Origin: Rusavskia elegans
Taxonomy: Eukaryota > Ascomycota > Lecanoromycetes > Teloschistales > Teloschistaceae
Assembly (NCBI GenBank): GCA_011316305.1
Contig: SAUG01000136.1
Coordinates: 100,361 to 164,360 of the forward strand
Reading direction: 5' to 3'
DNA: 64,000 nucleotides
The notes beneath the pieces were generated by a model. That model did not search any database. It saw nothing but the letters and a program-made list of their open reading frames with translations, and had not been told where the DNA came from. The position numbers were made by a program, and so were the translations under genes. Below, piece by piece: positions 23,698 through 34,866 of the stretch (its first letter is position 1; the number at the start of each line of letters is the position of its first letter).

Positions 23698-25856
23698 CTA
23701 ATTTCCACCTCCTGCTTTGCGACTTTGGAATCGACGTATCAGCGGAGGCAAGATGGGTGGAGTCTCGAGAATCGCTTTCTGAGCGACTGCTGATGGCTTT
23801 GTGTGGCTGTTTTGAGGACCACGAATTGGATTCTGCTTCTGGACTTGCAGCGCCTTCACTGATTGTGGCTTTGTGGTATCGATTACTTTGGGTTCGGCCT
23901 TGCTGACGGCTTGTGGTTGTTTGTGTCCAGCTTCCTTGCTCACGAGTTCTTCGGCTCTCTTGCCTTCAGCAGCAGGAGCTACTATATACGTAATCTCGGC
24001 TTCATTACTCTCACCAGCTGGGTTTCCGGTATTGTCTTCTTCGACAACTCCTGTGGCCTTGGGTTCCTTGGCTTTTTGTTCGTGTGGATCTTTCATCCGT
24101 CTCCTCTGGCGTTCACTTCTCGCCTGACGTCTCGTCTTCACAGGGCTCTTCTTACTATTGTCAGGTTGCTGATGATGTGCCACTTCCATTTCCTGCGGTT
24201 GAGGCTCACGCGCGGATTTCTCGTTCCTGATCTCTGCGGGATAAGGTCCACCATGAAGCAACCTCATTATATCTCTAATTCTTGGATCTGACATTGGGTC
24301 GTCTTCCGATTCTTTAGCGGTGGAATTTGTCTCAGGGTGCTCCAGAGTTCCGTCTCCATCTTTCATAGTGGCAATATCGTACTTTCCTGTTTCGGCAGCA
24401 TCGGCTGAGGGTAGCTCGGTGTTGATGTGATCTGTGTGCTGACCTTGATCATCCGGCTTGTCTGTGGTCATGACGCTGCCTTCCCGGTGGATTTCGTCTT
24501 TCTCTGCTTGGTTCTCCCCAATTGGACGAGGTTCTGGATTCGGTGAAGTCACTTTTTGGTTCCGATGAGCAGGCTTTGCTTTCCGATTTTCGACTGGCCA
24601 ATATTTGTCAACACAACCTGGCAGCTCCCGGCGACGTCTCGCCTCGTTTTCCTTTTGCGGGCAGTCTTTGGTCGTGGCTGTGTGACAGCCTCCACAGTTG
24701 ACGCACTCCAACTTGCCAGATCTGCAGTGGTACTCTGAATGACGGAGCGTGCATTTCCTGCATCTCACGCCTTGTGTGCATGAGATTGAGGTATGGCCGA
24801 AAGACCAGCACTCCTCACATTGAAAAAGCGACCATTCTCTTACATACTTGCGACCTTTGTATTCGGTCTCTCCCCACTGGATCCCTCTTCTGATGAATGC
24901 ATTGGCAATTTCTGGCTTTGCCAAGTTCACAACGACGATGGGGTTTCCATAGTTTGTTGGACGGGCTTCGATCGAGAGAATGTCCTCGATACGTCCGAGT
25001 TGCTGGATCCGTGACTTGATCCAGTCGAACAACTGCTGGATGGTTCGAGCTCTTCCGTCTCCATCGTGGTGCTTCGGTACTTGCGAAGCTCCCAAGCCAA
25101 CGGGAGAGACACCGTACCGACAGCTCTCTTGCTTCAACCTCTCCAGAAAGACCGCCTCCCATACAGTATACTCCTGCAGAATATCACGATGTTCGCCAGT
25201 GTCGGCAAAGACCTCAACATCACCACTCGGAAGCTGTCTAACAGCAATCACCCAACCCACGAAACCATCTTCCATGAACCACCAGTGGGCTTCATGCATT
25301 GCTTCCCGGACCTTGTCCAGGATCCTATTCGCTGCAAGATCTCTGAGGACAGCAACGGCTCCGCCATCGTCGATGGGTACGAAGATCGCAAGGCTTGGAT
25401 CGACGTCATGGCGTTCATTGAACGGTCGAGGCAGCTCAGCACGAAATGCGTTAGCTCGGCGAGCGCGCCTGCTTTCATGATACGCTGCTCTCATCTCGAG
25501 GACTGCTGCCGCTGCAATTGGATCACCTGTTCCATTAGCAGTCGACCTAGTGAGTCATACATATGGTCCGTACCGGCAGTTCTTGGCAATAATTTCTCAT
25601 AGAGCTCGTCGAAAGATTCCGAGAAGTGCTTGACCATCTTACGAGGCACGCCTTCTCGGCCTCTGCTAGCACGATAAACATCATCAAGCTGCTGCTTCAA
25701 TAGGTGAGCGTGCGATGGAATCGCTTTTGGGGTCGGTCCCTCGAGATGGGCGTTGTTCTGCCAATTTTTACAACGTGGTGATCTGGATTCGGTGGTGTGA
25801 ATTGCAAAGCTTATATTCCCACGATCAAGACGGTCTTGCCCCTTCTTCGAAGGCAT
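23698..25856 (-). CDS. LINE ORF1/gag-like zinc-knuckle protein with an intron
   Basis: Two exons, 25856-25574 and 25526-23698, joined across a 47-nt intron (GTACGG...GCTAATGGAACAG, branch CTAAT), give 703 residues. The join reads LLPRTAG-DPIAAAAVLEMRAA. Without splicing the first frame would stop just past the internal ATG at 25494. Residues 270-325 resemble the RNA-binding region of non-LTR element ORF1 proteins. Three Cys/His knuckles follow at about 331-385: CEECWSFGHTSISC, CRKCTLRHSEYHC and CVNCGGCHTATTKDC. The C-terminal 300 residues are polar, charged and low in complexity. No endonuclease or reverse transcriptase accompanies it on either side. A domesticated retroelement gene or a solitary ORF1 relic are both possible; the intact 2.1-kb reading frame favours selection or a recent insertion. 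Confidence 0.7.
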
Positions 25857-27757
25857 GATAATGATGACTATACAATCCTGTTAGTCTTTTGTGCCTGTGG
25901 AACAGGCATTGACGGCTTACTGGAACGATTTGTCTCTCACGGTGGAGATTGGAATTCACGTTGTTGAAAATCACACTGTCAACAATTGACTCAAGGAGAT
26001 TTGCTACAATAGCAAGTTGCACACATTGGTACCTACGTTTTTTCGAAACCTTAAAAATTCTTGGGTCAATTTACAACGATTTGAAAGTCCGGAGTTCCAA
26101 GATTGTGTGCGGGTCGTCGCGAATTAAGCGATGTCCCAAGAGTGAAGATGTTGAGAAAATTCCTGTTCACTCTTTCTACATGGTCATGTCTTCTTTACTT
26201 GACAATTTCGACAAATCTTGGCACTCAAGGTGTAGCATCCCTTGGAGGCTTCACGTTTGTCCTGCATCGAGGGCTTCAAATGCTATTCTGCGCTCGCCAG
26301 AATTACATGCTGCAAAGGCTTGCCAAATCGCGGAAAGCAAAAAAATATGTAGCCCGTGTGACGGTATGTCGTCTCGACAGAGATATACCACATGCATCAC
26401 TTGAAGATGCACATGGCTATCCTGAGGGCCTTGGATGTAGCACATCCCACGCAATACTCTGTGGTCCAGGAGTAACCCTTGGTTCACACTGCCGAGAGAC
26501 TCTTTCCAATACCCCATCAATCAATGCGAACCGGACACCGGACGGGCGAACTGTCCCACCCCGCTCTCAATGGCAGGCCAGAGATCGGACGGGCAGACCA
26601 GTCCACCCCGGTGTCAACAGAAACACAATGCGTCAAGAGACACCGTACTAGAGTGCTCGAACAGAAGCCTCCAGATCCATGTCGAAGTCGATCATCCAAA
26701 GCGGACACCGGACGGGCAGACCAATCCACCCCGCTCTCAATGGCGAACCAGAGATCGGACGGGCAGACCAATCCACCCCGGTGTCAACACGTCGGTGAGA
26801 GTCCAGCACGGATCCAGTTGCCAGCAACTTCTCCCCCTACCCAGAATGTTTATCCCTTACAGACCACTTGCCGCATGGGGTTCAGCGCTCCCGAGCCTCC
26901 GTGACCCAAAGGGAAACTTCACCGGAAAGAGAGACAATTCTGACCTTAGAGGATTAACCTGTCAAGGGCAAACAGACGGGACAAAGAGATTGGCTACCGT
27001 GGCTAAACACGAGAGGGTTTGACCACAGAGTCTGTCTTTGGCGTCGGATGCTGCGAGTGACTCTAATGCTGGGAGCCTGACTTGGTGAGGCAGGCCGATG
27101 AAGGCTGTGAGCAGAAGAGTGAGGAAGGGAAAAAAAGGAAAGAAGAAAGAAGAGCAAAGAGCGGAATCTATAGGTGGGCGCTACGGTGCGGATGGCTGGT
27201 ATCAAGGTGCTCCACATTAATTTCAAAACTGTTGATTGAAACTTGCATTACCTTAGTAGCACCATATCACGGTTTGTATCGGTGATGTCTATCCCCTATT
27301 TTCGAGGCGAACTGTTTTTGCCAGTAACTGGAGAACAGGCAGATACTCAGCTTGCGTCCGATCTCGCACAGGGTTTGACTATTCCTATACAGTTAGATAT
27401 CCATTGACGAAGAGCAGGTTTAACTGCCAGAATCTCGAACTTATATTGGACATGTTCCCACTTTCATAGCTTTTCCTGTACATACTCTTATCGCAGTAGA
27501 CCAGCCGGGTTGTTGTGGGGCGGTATGCTGTAGTGATGAAAGATGGTACTCAGGAGGTACATCATATTTTCCTTGTCAACAATCTTAAGATTGTTCAACA
27601 GTATATTCCCACCAGCCATCCTCAGCACATGAGACCCAAACTCTTAACTTCGCTTTCAGCCCCACACTCATCATATCCTCCATTCAGATCTCTTGACTCA
27701 GTACACCTGCAAGTGACACAAGATCTCGCGACAACAGCGTCTTTCCCAAACTCAATC
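25857..27757. other. Intergenic interval with duplicated repeat
   Basis: No gene is supported. A plus frame 26103-26651 (182 residues) starts at GTG, lacks a domain and runs into the repeat, so I reject it. The duplicated GC-rich repeat lies at 26533-26789. Purine-rich sequence follows at 27100-27160. Confidence 0.4.
26533..26789 (+). repeat. Duplicated 87-bp GC-rich block
   Basis: The blocks 26533-26619 and 26703-26789 are near-identical and start 170 bp apart. Each contains two related subunits of about 32 bp beginning CGGACGGGC and passing through ACCCCG to TCAA, about 47 bp apart, giving four subunits in all. The origin is unclear: tandem duplication or a remnant of a larger repeat. Confidence 0.7.
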
Positions 27758-28923
27758 ATGTCAGTGAATTCAAGCAGAGCACCGGGCGAATTTGAAGCCA
27801 AGTTGATCGCCATCGTCGAGGTTAGTGACCCCAGCTATCTTGAACAACGGTCGATCTAACCCTGTTCCAGCGTAACTACGACGAAACACCCACTGGAGAC
27901 AAACGCAAACGCCATGGATATCGTGGCAAAGACAAAAGAGCTCGAATCCACGAGCCGGACCATGACCTTCCCACATCGAACTTTCTTACAGCCGCGTCAG
28001 TCGACACAAACGAGATCCCATCTCAGGACCTGCAGTTGGGCACGTCCGAACATTTTGCTGTTGCCAACAGCACCAGCGTCCAATCATCCGATCCAATTGG
28101 CCAGCGCTCTACGGCAGATACAACAGTCGAAGCCAAAGGAATATCATTTCGACGCCCATTAATAGGAGACGTCTGTCGCGGCCCTGTTTACCCAGGGAAT
28201 CAATCCGACTGGAAATATCCCGCCTACGCCTGGTACCGTCATGATCCGTATCTTAAAGTTTATGATCCTCAACCTACTCCAACTCCGGCTGTAACTGAGC
28301 ATGGACCCCCGGCTCGACCTGAAAGCCCATCCGAACAGTTGCTGGCGAGCACCGAGGACGGAAATTCGGCTGCAGGCGAAGATGCAACGACACTATCCAT
28401 CCCCGACACGCTGCCAGCAAACGATACGGCCATGGGGTCCGTAGCTACGACTGTCGAGAACACTGACAGCGTCAATGATCCCGTCAATATTCCTCTGCCA
28501 ACCAGCGAGGTCGAATCAAAGGAATACGCAGTCTCCAGCACACCAACCGATTCCAACACCATGTCAACAACCGTCGCCCCAGCCGCCACCACCACCATTA
28601 CCACCACCACCACCACCACCACCACCACAACAACAACAGCAACAAGAACCAACCCCCCAGCACCAACCTCATCACCACCTCCCGCCCCCACAACCATCAC
28701 GACCACAATCCCAGAACTCAAAGCCGCCCTGACCAAACTCAAAAACGAGATCCTCACCGAAATGAAGGAACTGCTCCGTTCCAATTCTAAGACCGGTGAC
28801 TTGGGATTTCCGACGGTGAATGATAAGGATAATATGCCAGCACAAAGACGAACCAGTCGGTCGCTGCTGTTCAGGGGATTCCAGGCTTTTCGGGGTTCGG
28901 AGTTGGATCTGGAGGAGGTTTGA
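27758..28923 (+). CDS. Ser/Thr/Pro-rich hypothetical protein
   Basis: Exons 27758-27820 and 27871-28923 (phase-0 intron, GTTAGT...TTCCAG) give 371 residues. No family is recognised. The N-terminal third is basic and polar (DKRKRHGYRGKDKRARIH, nuclear-localisation-like). A more conserved-looking block with aromatic residues lies at about 120-150 (RRPLIGDVCRGPVYPG, WKYPAYAWYRHDPYL). A long Thr/Ser/Pro-rich region follows, including a poly-Thr run encoded by an ACC/ACA microsatellite. A short amphipathic helix (IPELKAALTKLKNEILTEMK) lies near the C-terminus, suggesting a coiled coil. No signal peptide or membrane segment. A nuclear or scaffold role is a guess. Confidence 0.65.
28585..28640 (+). 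repeat. ACC/ACA trinucleotide microsatellite in coding sequence
   Basis: Nearly pure ACC triplets passing into ACA, encoding poly-threonine. The length is likely to vary between strains without shifting the frame. Confidence 0.9.
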
Positions 28924-31144
28924 TTTATGTTGTATATTGGGGCGGGAGGGAGGAATCGGTGAAGCATGAGGACGGACCGGGATGTCACTTGCTTGATAGG
29001 GGCTGAGGTAGGGATTACGGAGAGTGAGATGTTGAAATGGCGTGTAGGTTTTGTGAAGGTGCTAGTGTGGCAAAGTGGTTTTGTATTCTTCTATGGCAGT
29101 TTGTACGCTTTGGATAGGGGGTTTTAGATAGCTTGTGTGTTTTTGACGACGGACAAGGGTGGGGAGAACGATTGAGTGGAAGGAAGAGGGCCATACGGCT
29201 CATTCGTATCTGTCATGTATATTCAAAGAAACAAGCTGCATACAGAGTTTTAATGCTGGGCATTCCGCGGAAGGACAAGATGCAATGAGCGTCATAGTAA
29301 AAAGGTAGTCGTTGCTCGTTGCACAGAAATGTACTTCAAACATTTGTTCTACTTCATTGAGTATCCCACAAAAGTCAAGGCTTGTAGCCCACTAGACCTA
29401 CTATTAACCGTTAAGAGAGGTCGGTAAGACGGTAGATCCCCAAGGGCACATCAATATAGCACCATCCCGAGGACCCTTCCATCTCCCACAACACCATCAT
29501 CCACATCCAGGACCTCAATACCTACAAAACAAATTCAGCCAACCGCACCCATCTTCGGCTCGCCCTCCCCCCCTCTCTCCCCCATCCACAGCGCTCTCGA
29601 CCGCAACGGCCAGCACGTTGGAGGTTCAGCCGCCAAGTACCTCCTATCCCCCCTCGGAGACGATCGTAAGCAGTTGGGCATCTTTTGACCTTGACGCTGT
29701 AATACCCATCGTCGCGAGAGGTGCACCCCGAACAGAGAAAAGAAAAGAAGGATGCAAACTCAGTGGTGCGATCGACCTTCAACTCATTTCGCGGACGTCT
29801 TCCATGACCTGGGGAAGAATGGCAGGGAAGAAGATGAATGAAGAACGAATCTCACGCTCCAAACTCCGACATTCGGCATCGTCTTCGGCTCGACCTGGTG
29901 GGAGCGTGTGGCTCGACCGGTAGTGAACTCGACGGTGGGGAATGGCCTTCGGCTAACGAACTCGGCGGGCAGCAAGTCATCGTTTCGTTGTACCGCTGTG
30001 ATATGGGAGATGATGGGTAGGTCTGGACTCAAATGCGTGCGCACGCCTTCGGCTCGTAGTGAGTTAGTCTTCGAGCTCTTGGATGTGCGGGATATATGCT
30101 TGCTTGAAAGACAGACGTGGCAATGGGGAATGGATGCCAGGTCTGTCCGTCGAGCGAGGCCGGGGGTCCGTGAGCATGAGGCTGCAACCTGAGAAAAAGG
30201 GGGAAGAAGAGAAGAGGATGTGGGAAGCTTTATGTAGGTGGCCTCGCGACTAGCGTGCTCGCCGCTTCAAGCAGTCGCTTGGTCTGTTGTGAGATTCTGT
30301 TGACGACGTATGACCCCTATCTGCCATGACGATCACACGTCACATCAGTTTTCTATCCTTTTTCAACCAGCGGTCTTCAATGACGAGGAACCATTGCGTA
30401 GGACGATGGCGTGATATGCTGACCTCGGCTGTTCTGCAATCATGTACGAGTCCAGCGTTTCTCGACGTAAGACCTATCGCACAGCATAACCGAATTTCCA
30501 ATACGGTATCTGAACTCGCGTCCTCCATCGTAGAATTTTCGTTCTTTGACAGCCCGAACGCTGTACAGGGAAGTGGAAGAAAAACATCCTAATATCAGAT
30601 ACGTAGACATTTGATCTGCTGAGTGGAGATGACATGTACAAGAAGAAAATGCAAAAAAGTCTCTTTCAACATTCCCATTGGCAAGTCCCTCATTAAATGT
30701 TGGGAACCCCTTACACAACCATGCCGATTTCGTAATCTTGAGCGGTTGGATGTTGGCTTCCCTCTCGCCGAGTATCGAAGAAGCTAGAGGGACTGCTTGT
30801 TTACGTAGCCTGCTGCAGCCATTGGAAGGTAGATGTTGTCCCAGCAAGCCGTCAGGCCTCGATTATAAGCTGTGAAGCACTGATGTTGTTGAGCACTTAA
30901 GTCAGCGCGGACCATGCCGTCACAAAAGGGGCAGAAACTCGTTGATCGTGAGTCCGTACGCGCCTCGTGCGGCTGAGACGCGCCAAAGGCTGGAAGCGGT
31001 GCGTTTAACATCATGAGTAGAATCTGGCTACTCACCGTGACTGGCGCTGAGATTGTTTCATACTTGATGCTTCGACCCTTTCAGACTTTAAATGCTGTAT
31101 CATCTCGAAGCAGCTACACACCAACGTGGTTTTCTCAAGTATCT
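28924..31144. other. Intergenic interval without a supported gene
   Basis: About 2.2 kb. Only short frames without domains on both strands, for example minus 30847-30440 and minus 29782-29522. A CTTCGGCTCG-like decamer recurs at about 29540, 29880 and 30045, too short to call a repeat family. Confidence 0.4.
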
Positions 31145-33218
31145 ATGATGGCGACTGCTCCTTTTGACGCTCTCACCGCTACGGCTTCGGAGCTCGAAGC
31201 CCTTCTGGCTTCGGGGAAAGTCACCAGCGTACAGCTCATTGAGATCTATCTGGCAGAGATCGAAAAGAACAACGGGTACCTAAAAGCCGTGATCTCTACC
31301 GCTCCCAAAAATAGCTTGATAGAGAAAGCCAAGGCCTTGGACAAAGAACGATCCAGCGGATCAGTTCGGTCTCACCTCCATGGGCTGCCAATCCTGGTCA
31401 AGGTAGAGTTTACTTGGAAGACATGCTTTATTGGCGACTTACAGCGCCAAGGACAACATCGATACTCACCCCGACCTCGGAATGGACACCACGTCTGGCA
31501 GCTTCGCCCTGGCAGGAGCGCGCCCCAAGAAAAGTGCAGATGTAGTGGAGAGGGTAAAGTCGCAGGCTCTTACGTTCGTCGTGGTGCATTGACTCACTTC
31601 TTTAGCTGATCAAAGCCGGCGTCATCGTCCTTGGGAAGGCAAATCTATCGGTAACATGGAGCCCACAGACCATCACTTCTACCGCTAATGAGTATCGGCA
31701 GGAGCTTAGTTGGTACAAGTACGTTGGAAAAGACGCCAGCTACCGACGGGTGGAGAAATTCAAGGCTGTCCTGGCAGCTATTGATCGCTGGCCTCCTCCA
31801 GTGGCCATCTGTGACGAACATTGCTGACAGGACTCTTCTTCTCAGAGGTTCGTGGACTAGCTGCGGCTGGTCAGCCGTAGGAGGCCAAAGTCAATCGGCC
31901 TATGTTCGAGGCGGAATCAGGGACGATGACACGTTTGGAGGACACAGTGTTAGAACCTCCCCAGTCTAGATATGACGGCTCTAACGCTGGTCCAGAATCC
32001 AGGGGGCTCATCTTCGGGCTCGGCGATTGCTGTCAGCGCTGGTCTATCACCATTGGCGCTTGGTACGGAGACGGAGGGATCCCTCATTATGCCGGGCAAC
32101 CGTGCCGCTCTCTACACGATGAAACCAACCATCGGCATTGTCTCGCAGCAGGGCATCGTCCCCGTATCCCACATTTGTGATGCCGCAGGACCAATGACGA
32201 AGAGCGTACTGGATCTCGCGCACGTGATGGATATCATCGTGGACCCGACCAAGACAAGTGTTCCGCCAAATGGTTTTGCGTCTGTCATGACGGACACCTG
32301 GGCAGACATAAGAGTTGGTGTTCTTGATCCAGCGGAGTGGAACTATCCAGATTTTGTAACCAAGCCCTACGAGGGTACTACGAAGCAAATGGCAAGCGTC
32401 CGTTGACAAACTTTTGATGATCGCTAATCAACGCTTCTTAGAGAGATGAGTTCGAGGATGCTTACAAGAAGATTGAGAATTTGGCGAAAACGTTCCAGAG
32501 ATACGTTCCCCTCCCCAATGGAGATGACCTGGAGTTCAATGGAGCAGATAGTCTCAACACTGTTTGGAGTGTGTTGGACCACGAGCCCCGTTGTTAAGCA
32601 ATGTGGGCCCTTGCTGACTAACGCCGTACAAGCTGGTCACTTCAAAGCAGACTTCGAGCAATACACAACTGGGCTGGAGAACTCGCAGGTGTACACATTA
32701 GAGGAGCTCGTTGAGTTCAATCGCAAGCATTCTGAGAAAGAGTTGCCGCCTCGTTAGTGCTTCACCATCAACAAACTGGTGTGCTTGTACTGATCGTACC
32801 AGGGTACCCAAAACAGGGCAAACTCGAGAAGGCTCTCGCCACCAAGTTCAGTACCGAGACCCTAGACGCAACCTTGCAATACGCCAGACATGTGTCGAGA
32901 ACGAAAGGCATTGACAAAGTTCTGGAAGACTACAGCCTGGATGTCATCATCGGCCCCGCTGAAAGTTCGATGACCGACCTCGCGTCTGCAAGTGGTTGGT
33001 GGAAAAGTCCAGCTTCATCGAATTGGACAGACAAGTCATTAGGCTACCCCATTGCAAGTCTTCCGTTGGGATATCTTGAGTTCAACGGACGCCCGTTCGG
33101 TATGGCCGCTCTAGTATCGGCGCATCAGGAAGCTACATTGATAAAGGTGCAAAGCGCTTGGGAGGCCACATTCCCGGCGAGGCGTCCACCGCCACGAGAG
33201 AACTTTGAAGCGTCATAA
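31145..33218 (+). CDS. Amidase (amidase signature family), ten exons
   Basis: A Ser-cisSer-Lys amidohydrolase. Exons: 31145-31402, 31452-31553, 31606-31650, 31702-31718, 31846-31948, 31996-32391, 32442-32568, 32633-32752, 32803-32994 and 33043-33218, giving 511 residues with consistent phases. Motifs: HGLPILVKDNIDTHPDLG with the catalytic Lys at about 86, GMDTTSGSFALAGA, KANLSELSWYKG, CGWSAVGGQSQSAY, and the Ser loop NPGGSSSGSAIAVSAG at about 176 followed by GTETEGSLIMP. The end has GYPIASLPLGYLEFNGRPFG. Exon 4 is only 17 nt. The intron after 32391 is GC-AG, or a GT site three codons later keeps the frame. The 48-nt intron 32995-33042 has no stop and could be retained. The start could also be the next codon, another ATG. 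The substrate is unknown; no indole or nitrile genes are adjacent. Confidence 0.9.
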
Positions 33219-33304
33219 TCCCCTATATATACAAACGACGAGTGGTATAATCAGTGGCCATATTATAGAATCTGGGTAATCGTTGGAACAAAATCCTGTC
33301 TGAG

Positions 33305-33392
33305 GTATCGACTGTTTGTATACCCCTTGTTGCGATTGCCTGTTAAATCGACAAGCCCCTGGATCAAATACCCTAGCGGGGGAGGTGATATG
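33305..33392 (+). repeat. Dispersed repeat A, copy 2
   Basis: Starts GTATCGACTGT, contains AGCCCCTGGATCAAAT and ends near GATATG, matching 6349-6433. It lies between the convergent amidase and hydrolase genes and overlaps one copy of GAGGTATCG (33302-33310). A weaker relative may lie at 60022-60080. Confidence 0.5.
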
Positions 33393-33690
33393 CGTTGGGC
33401 TGCCATTAATAATCTATGTTGTGGCTATTGCGATGTACAGGCTGCAGTTCTACGCCAGACTGTACCATTAAAGCTGGTCGGCGAAAAGGTTGAGATTGTT
33501 CCCTGTGACTTTTTATGAAATAAAGATTGATCCGGTGAGCGCAATAAGTAGAATTTGGTACTTATCAAGAAATCTATAAGATTTGACTGGCACAACTTTA
33601 CACATGCCTCTGCTCCAATATTCAAATACCAACGCGACAAACAGTCATTCCACTTACATCCTTCCATCAATTCTATTACATCATCCACAC

Positions 33691-34866
33691 TCACAGCCCC
33701 TGTGCAGCCAAGAATTGATGCGCGCGCAAAAAGCCATCTTGGGCGGAGTAGTGCATCTGATTGCAATGTCCAGCATTCTCCTGCGTGTAGGTATCGAATT
33801 TGCCATCAGGCACCGCAGGATACAGCACCTTAACCGCAGCCAATTGGCTTTTCGGGCCACTGCCACAATCCGGGAGACCGAGCTCGCGACTTCCGTTCCC
33901 GCAGAAGACGGCATCTTGGCGTCCCGTGAGGACGAAAGTGGGTTTGTCGTAGGTTAAGGACGGTGCGAGCGGCTGTTGGGTGATGGCTTCGCCTAGAGAG
34001 AGCGTATCTTTGAGGTCGAAGTCTTTGTCGTAGAGGGGAGCTGAGAAGTCTGAGGGCGCGGAGTAGAGGGTGTTTCGGCGGCCTTCTTTGGAGGTGGCGA
34101 CTAAATACCCGGGTACATAAGTAGATGGTGGAAATCGGACGGGATCGTAGGTGGATGCTTGGAGATACACGTTGGCTAGCTGGCCGGGGAGGGCTTGTTG
34201 GTCTGGGGTTGGGATTGCGAAGCCCGTGTGGATGATTCCATCAATATCCTCGGGATGCTCTGCGCTGATTTTGAAGCCCAGGATGGAGCCGAAGGAGTGA
34301 CCTACGTAGATGATCTTGCGTTCGCCTAGGCCGGGGAGAGGAATTTGTTTCCCGCCACGGACTTGGCGAATGATTTGGTGGATGGTATCTGCGACTAAGG
34401 GGCTTTGCACGACGTTGAGAGGATCCCGGTGATCGGAATTGCCGCTGCCCAAGCGGTCAAGGGAGAGGGTTGAGTATCCTCTTGACAACGCGTAAGAGGC
34501 CCAGGAGTTGGTGTTGCCTGGAACGGGGTAGCGATCAAAGCCGTTGTAATAGGTGTGGTCGTAGCTGTTGCCCGGGATCAAGATTTGCATAGGTTTTGGA
34601 CGACCGATGATGGGAACCGTGGGTTGACAATATTGAGCATAGATGCTGTAGATGCCACGGACGGGGTTAGGTTTTGTTGTTTGGGTCAGGAAGGCGACGA
34701 CTTCGGTTGCATTTGTGAAATCTACCGGTGGGTTCTGGGCCAGGACGTTCTCTGCGCTTGCAGTGACTCTGAAGGTGATGTCTTGACAATTTGGTGGAGG
34801 GCTAGGTAGCCCGTGAATAGAGGACAGGCCTGCCAGAAAGGCGGTTGAGAGAAGTACAGACTTCAT
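33691..34866 (-). CDS. Secreted alpha/beta hydrolase
   Basis: Single exon, 391 residues from the ATG at 34866, chosen because it begins a good signal peptide (MKSVLLSTAFLAGLSSIHGL, cleavage near residue 20-22); an upstream in-frame extension to 35136 is unlikely. The alpha/beta-hydrolase elements are: oxyanion-side strand QILIPGNSYDHTYYNG, the nucleophile elbow GHSFG with Ser at about 191, an Asp in VLTGRQDAVFC and the His in NAGHCNQMHY. These form a plausible Ser-Asp-His triad. Paired cysteines fit an extracellular enzyme. The family contains many fungal secreted esterase-like proteins of unknown substrate. The gene is convergent with the amidase. Confidence 0.85.
   Translation of the reverse strand: MKSVLLSTAFLAGLSSIHGLPSPPPNCQDITFRVTASAENVLAQNPPVDFTNATEVVAFLTQTTKPNPVRGIYSIYAQYCQPTVPIIGRPKPMQILIPGNSYDHTYYNGFDRYPVPGNTNSWASYALSRGYSTLSLDRLGSGNSDHRDPLNVVQSPLVADTIHQIIRQVRGGKQIPLPGLGERKIIYVGHSFGSILGFKISAEHPEDIDGIIHTGFAIPTPDQQALPGQLANVYLQASTYDPVRFPPSTYVPGYLVATSKEGRRNTLYSAPSDFSAPLYDKDFDLKDTLSLGEAITQQPLAPSLTYDKPTFVLTGRQDAVFCGNGSRELGLPDCGSGPKSQLAAVKVLYPAVPDGKFDTYTQENAGHCNQMHYSAQDGFLRAHQFLAAQGL

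Noticed and set aside
25491..25856. Separate small gene overlapping the gag-like ORF by ATGA
   Set aside because: A 47-nt intron with good donor, branch and acceptor joins both frames into one protein, which is more economical than two overlapping genes in a fungus.
26103..26651. A 182-codon plus-strand frame
   Set aside because: Starts at GTG, has no domain and runs into the duplicated GC-rich repeat; probably chance.
18784..34866. A possible secondary-metabolite cluster (monooxygenase, acyl-CoA ligase, amidase, hydrolase)
   Set aside because: No PKS, NRPS, terpene or DMAT backbone gene; the genes are spread over 16 kb with ATP11 and a gag-like gene between them.
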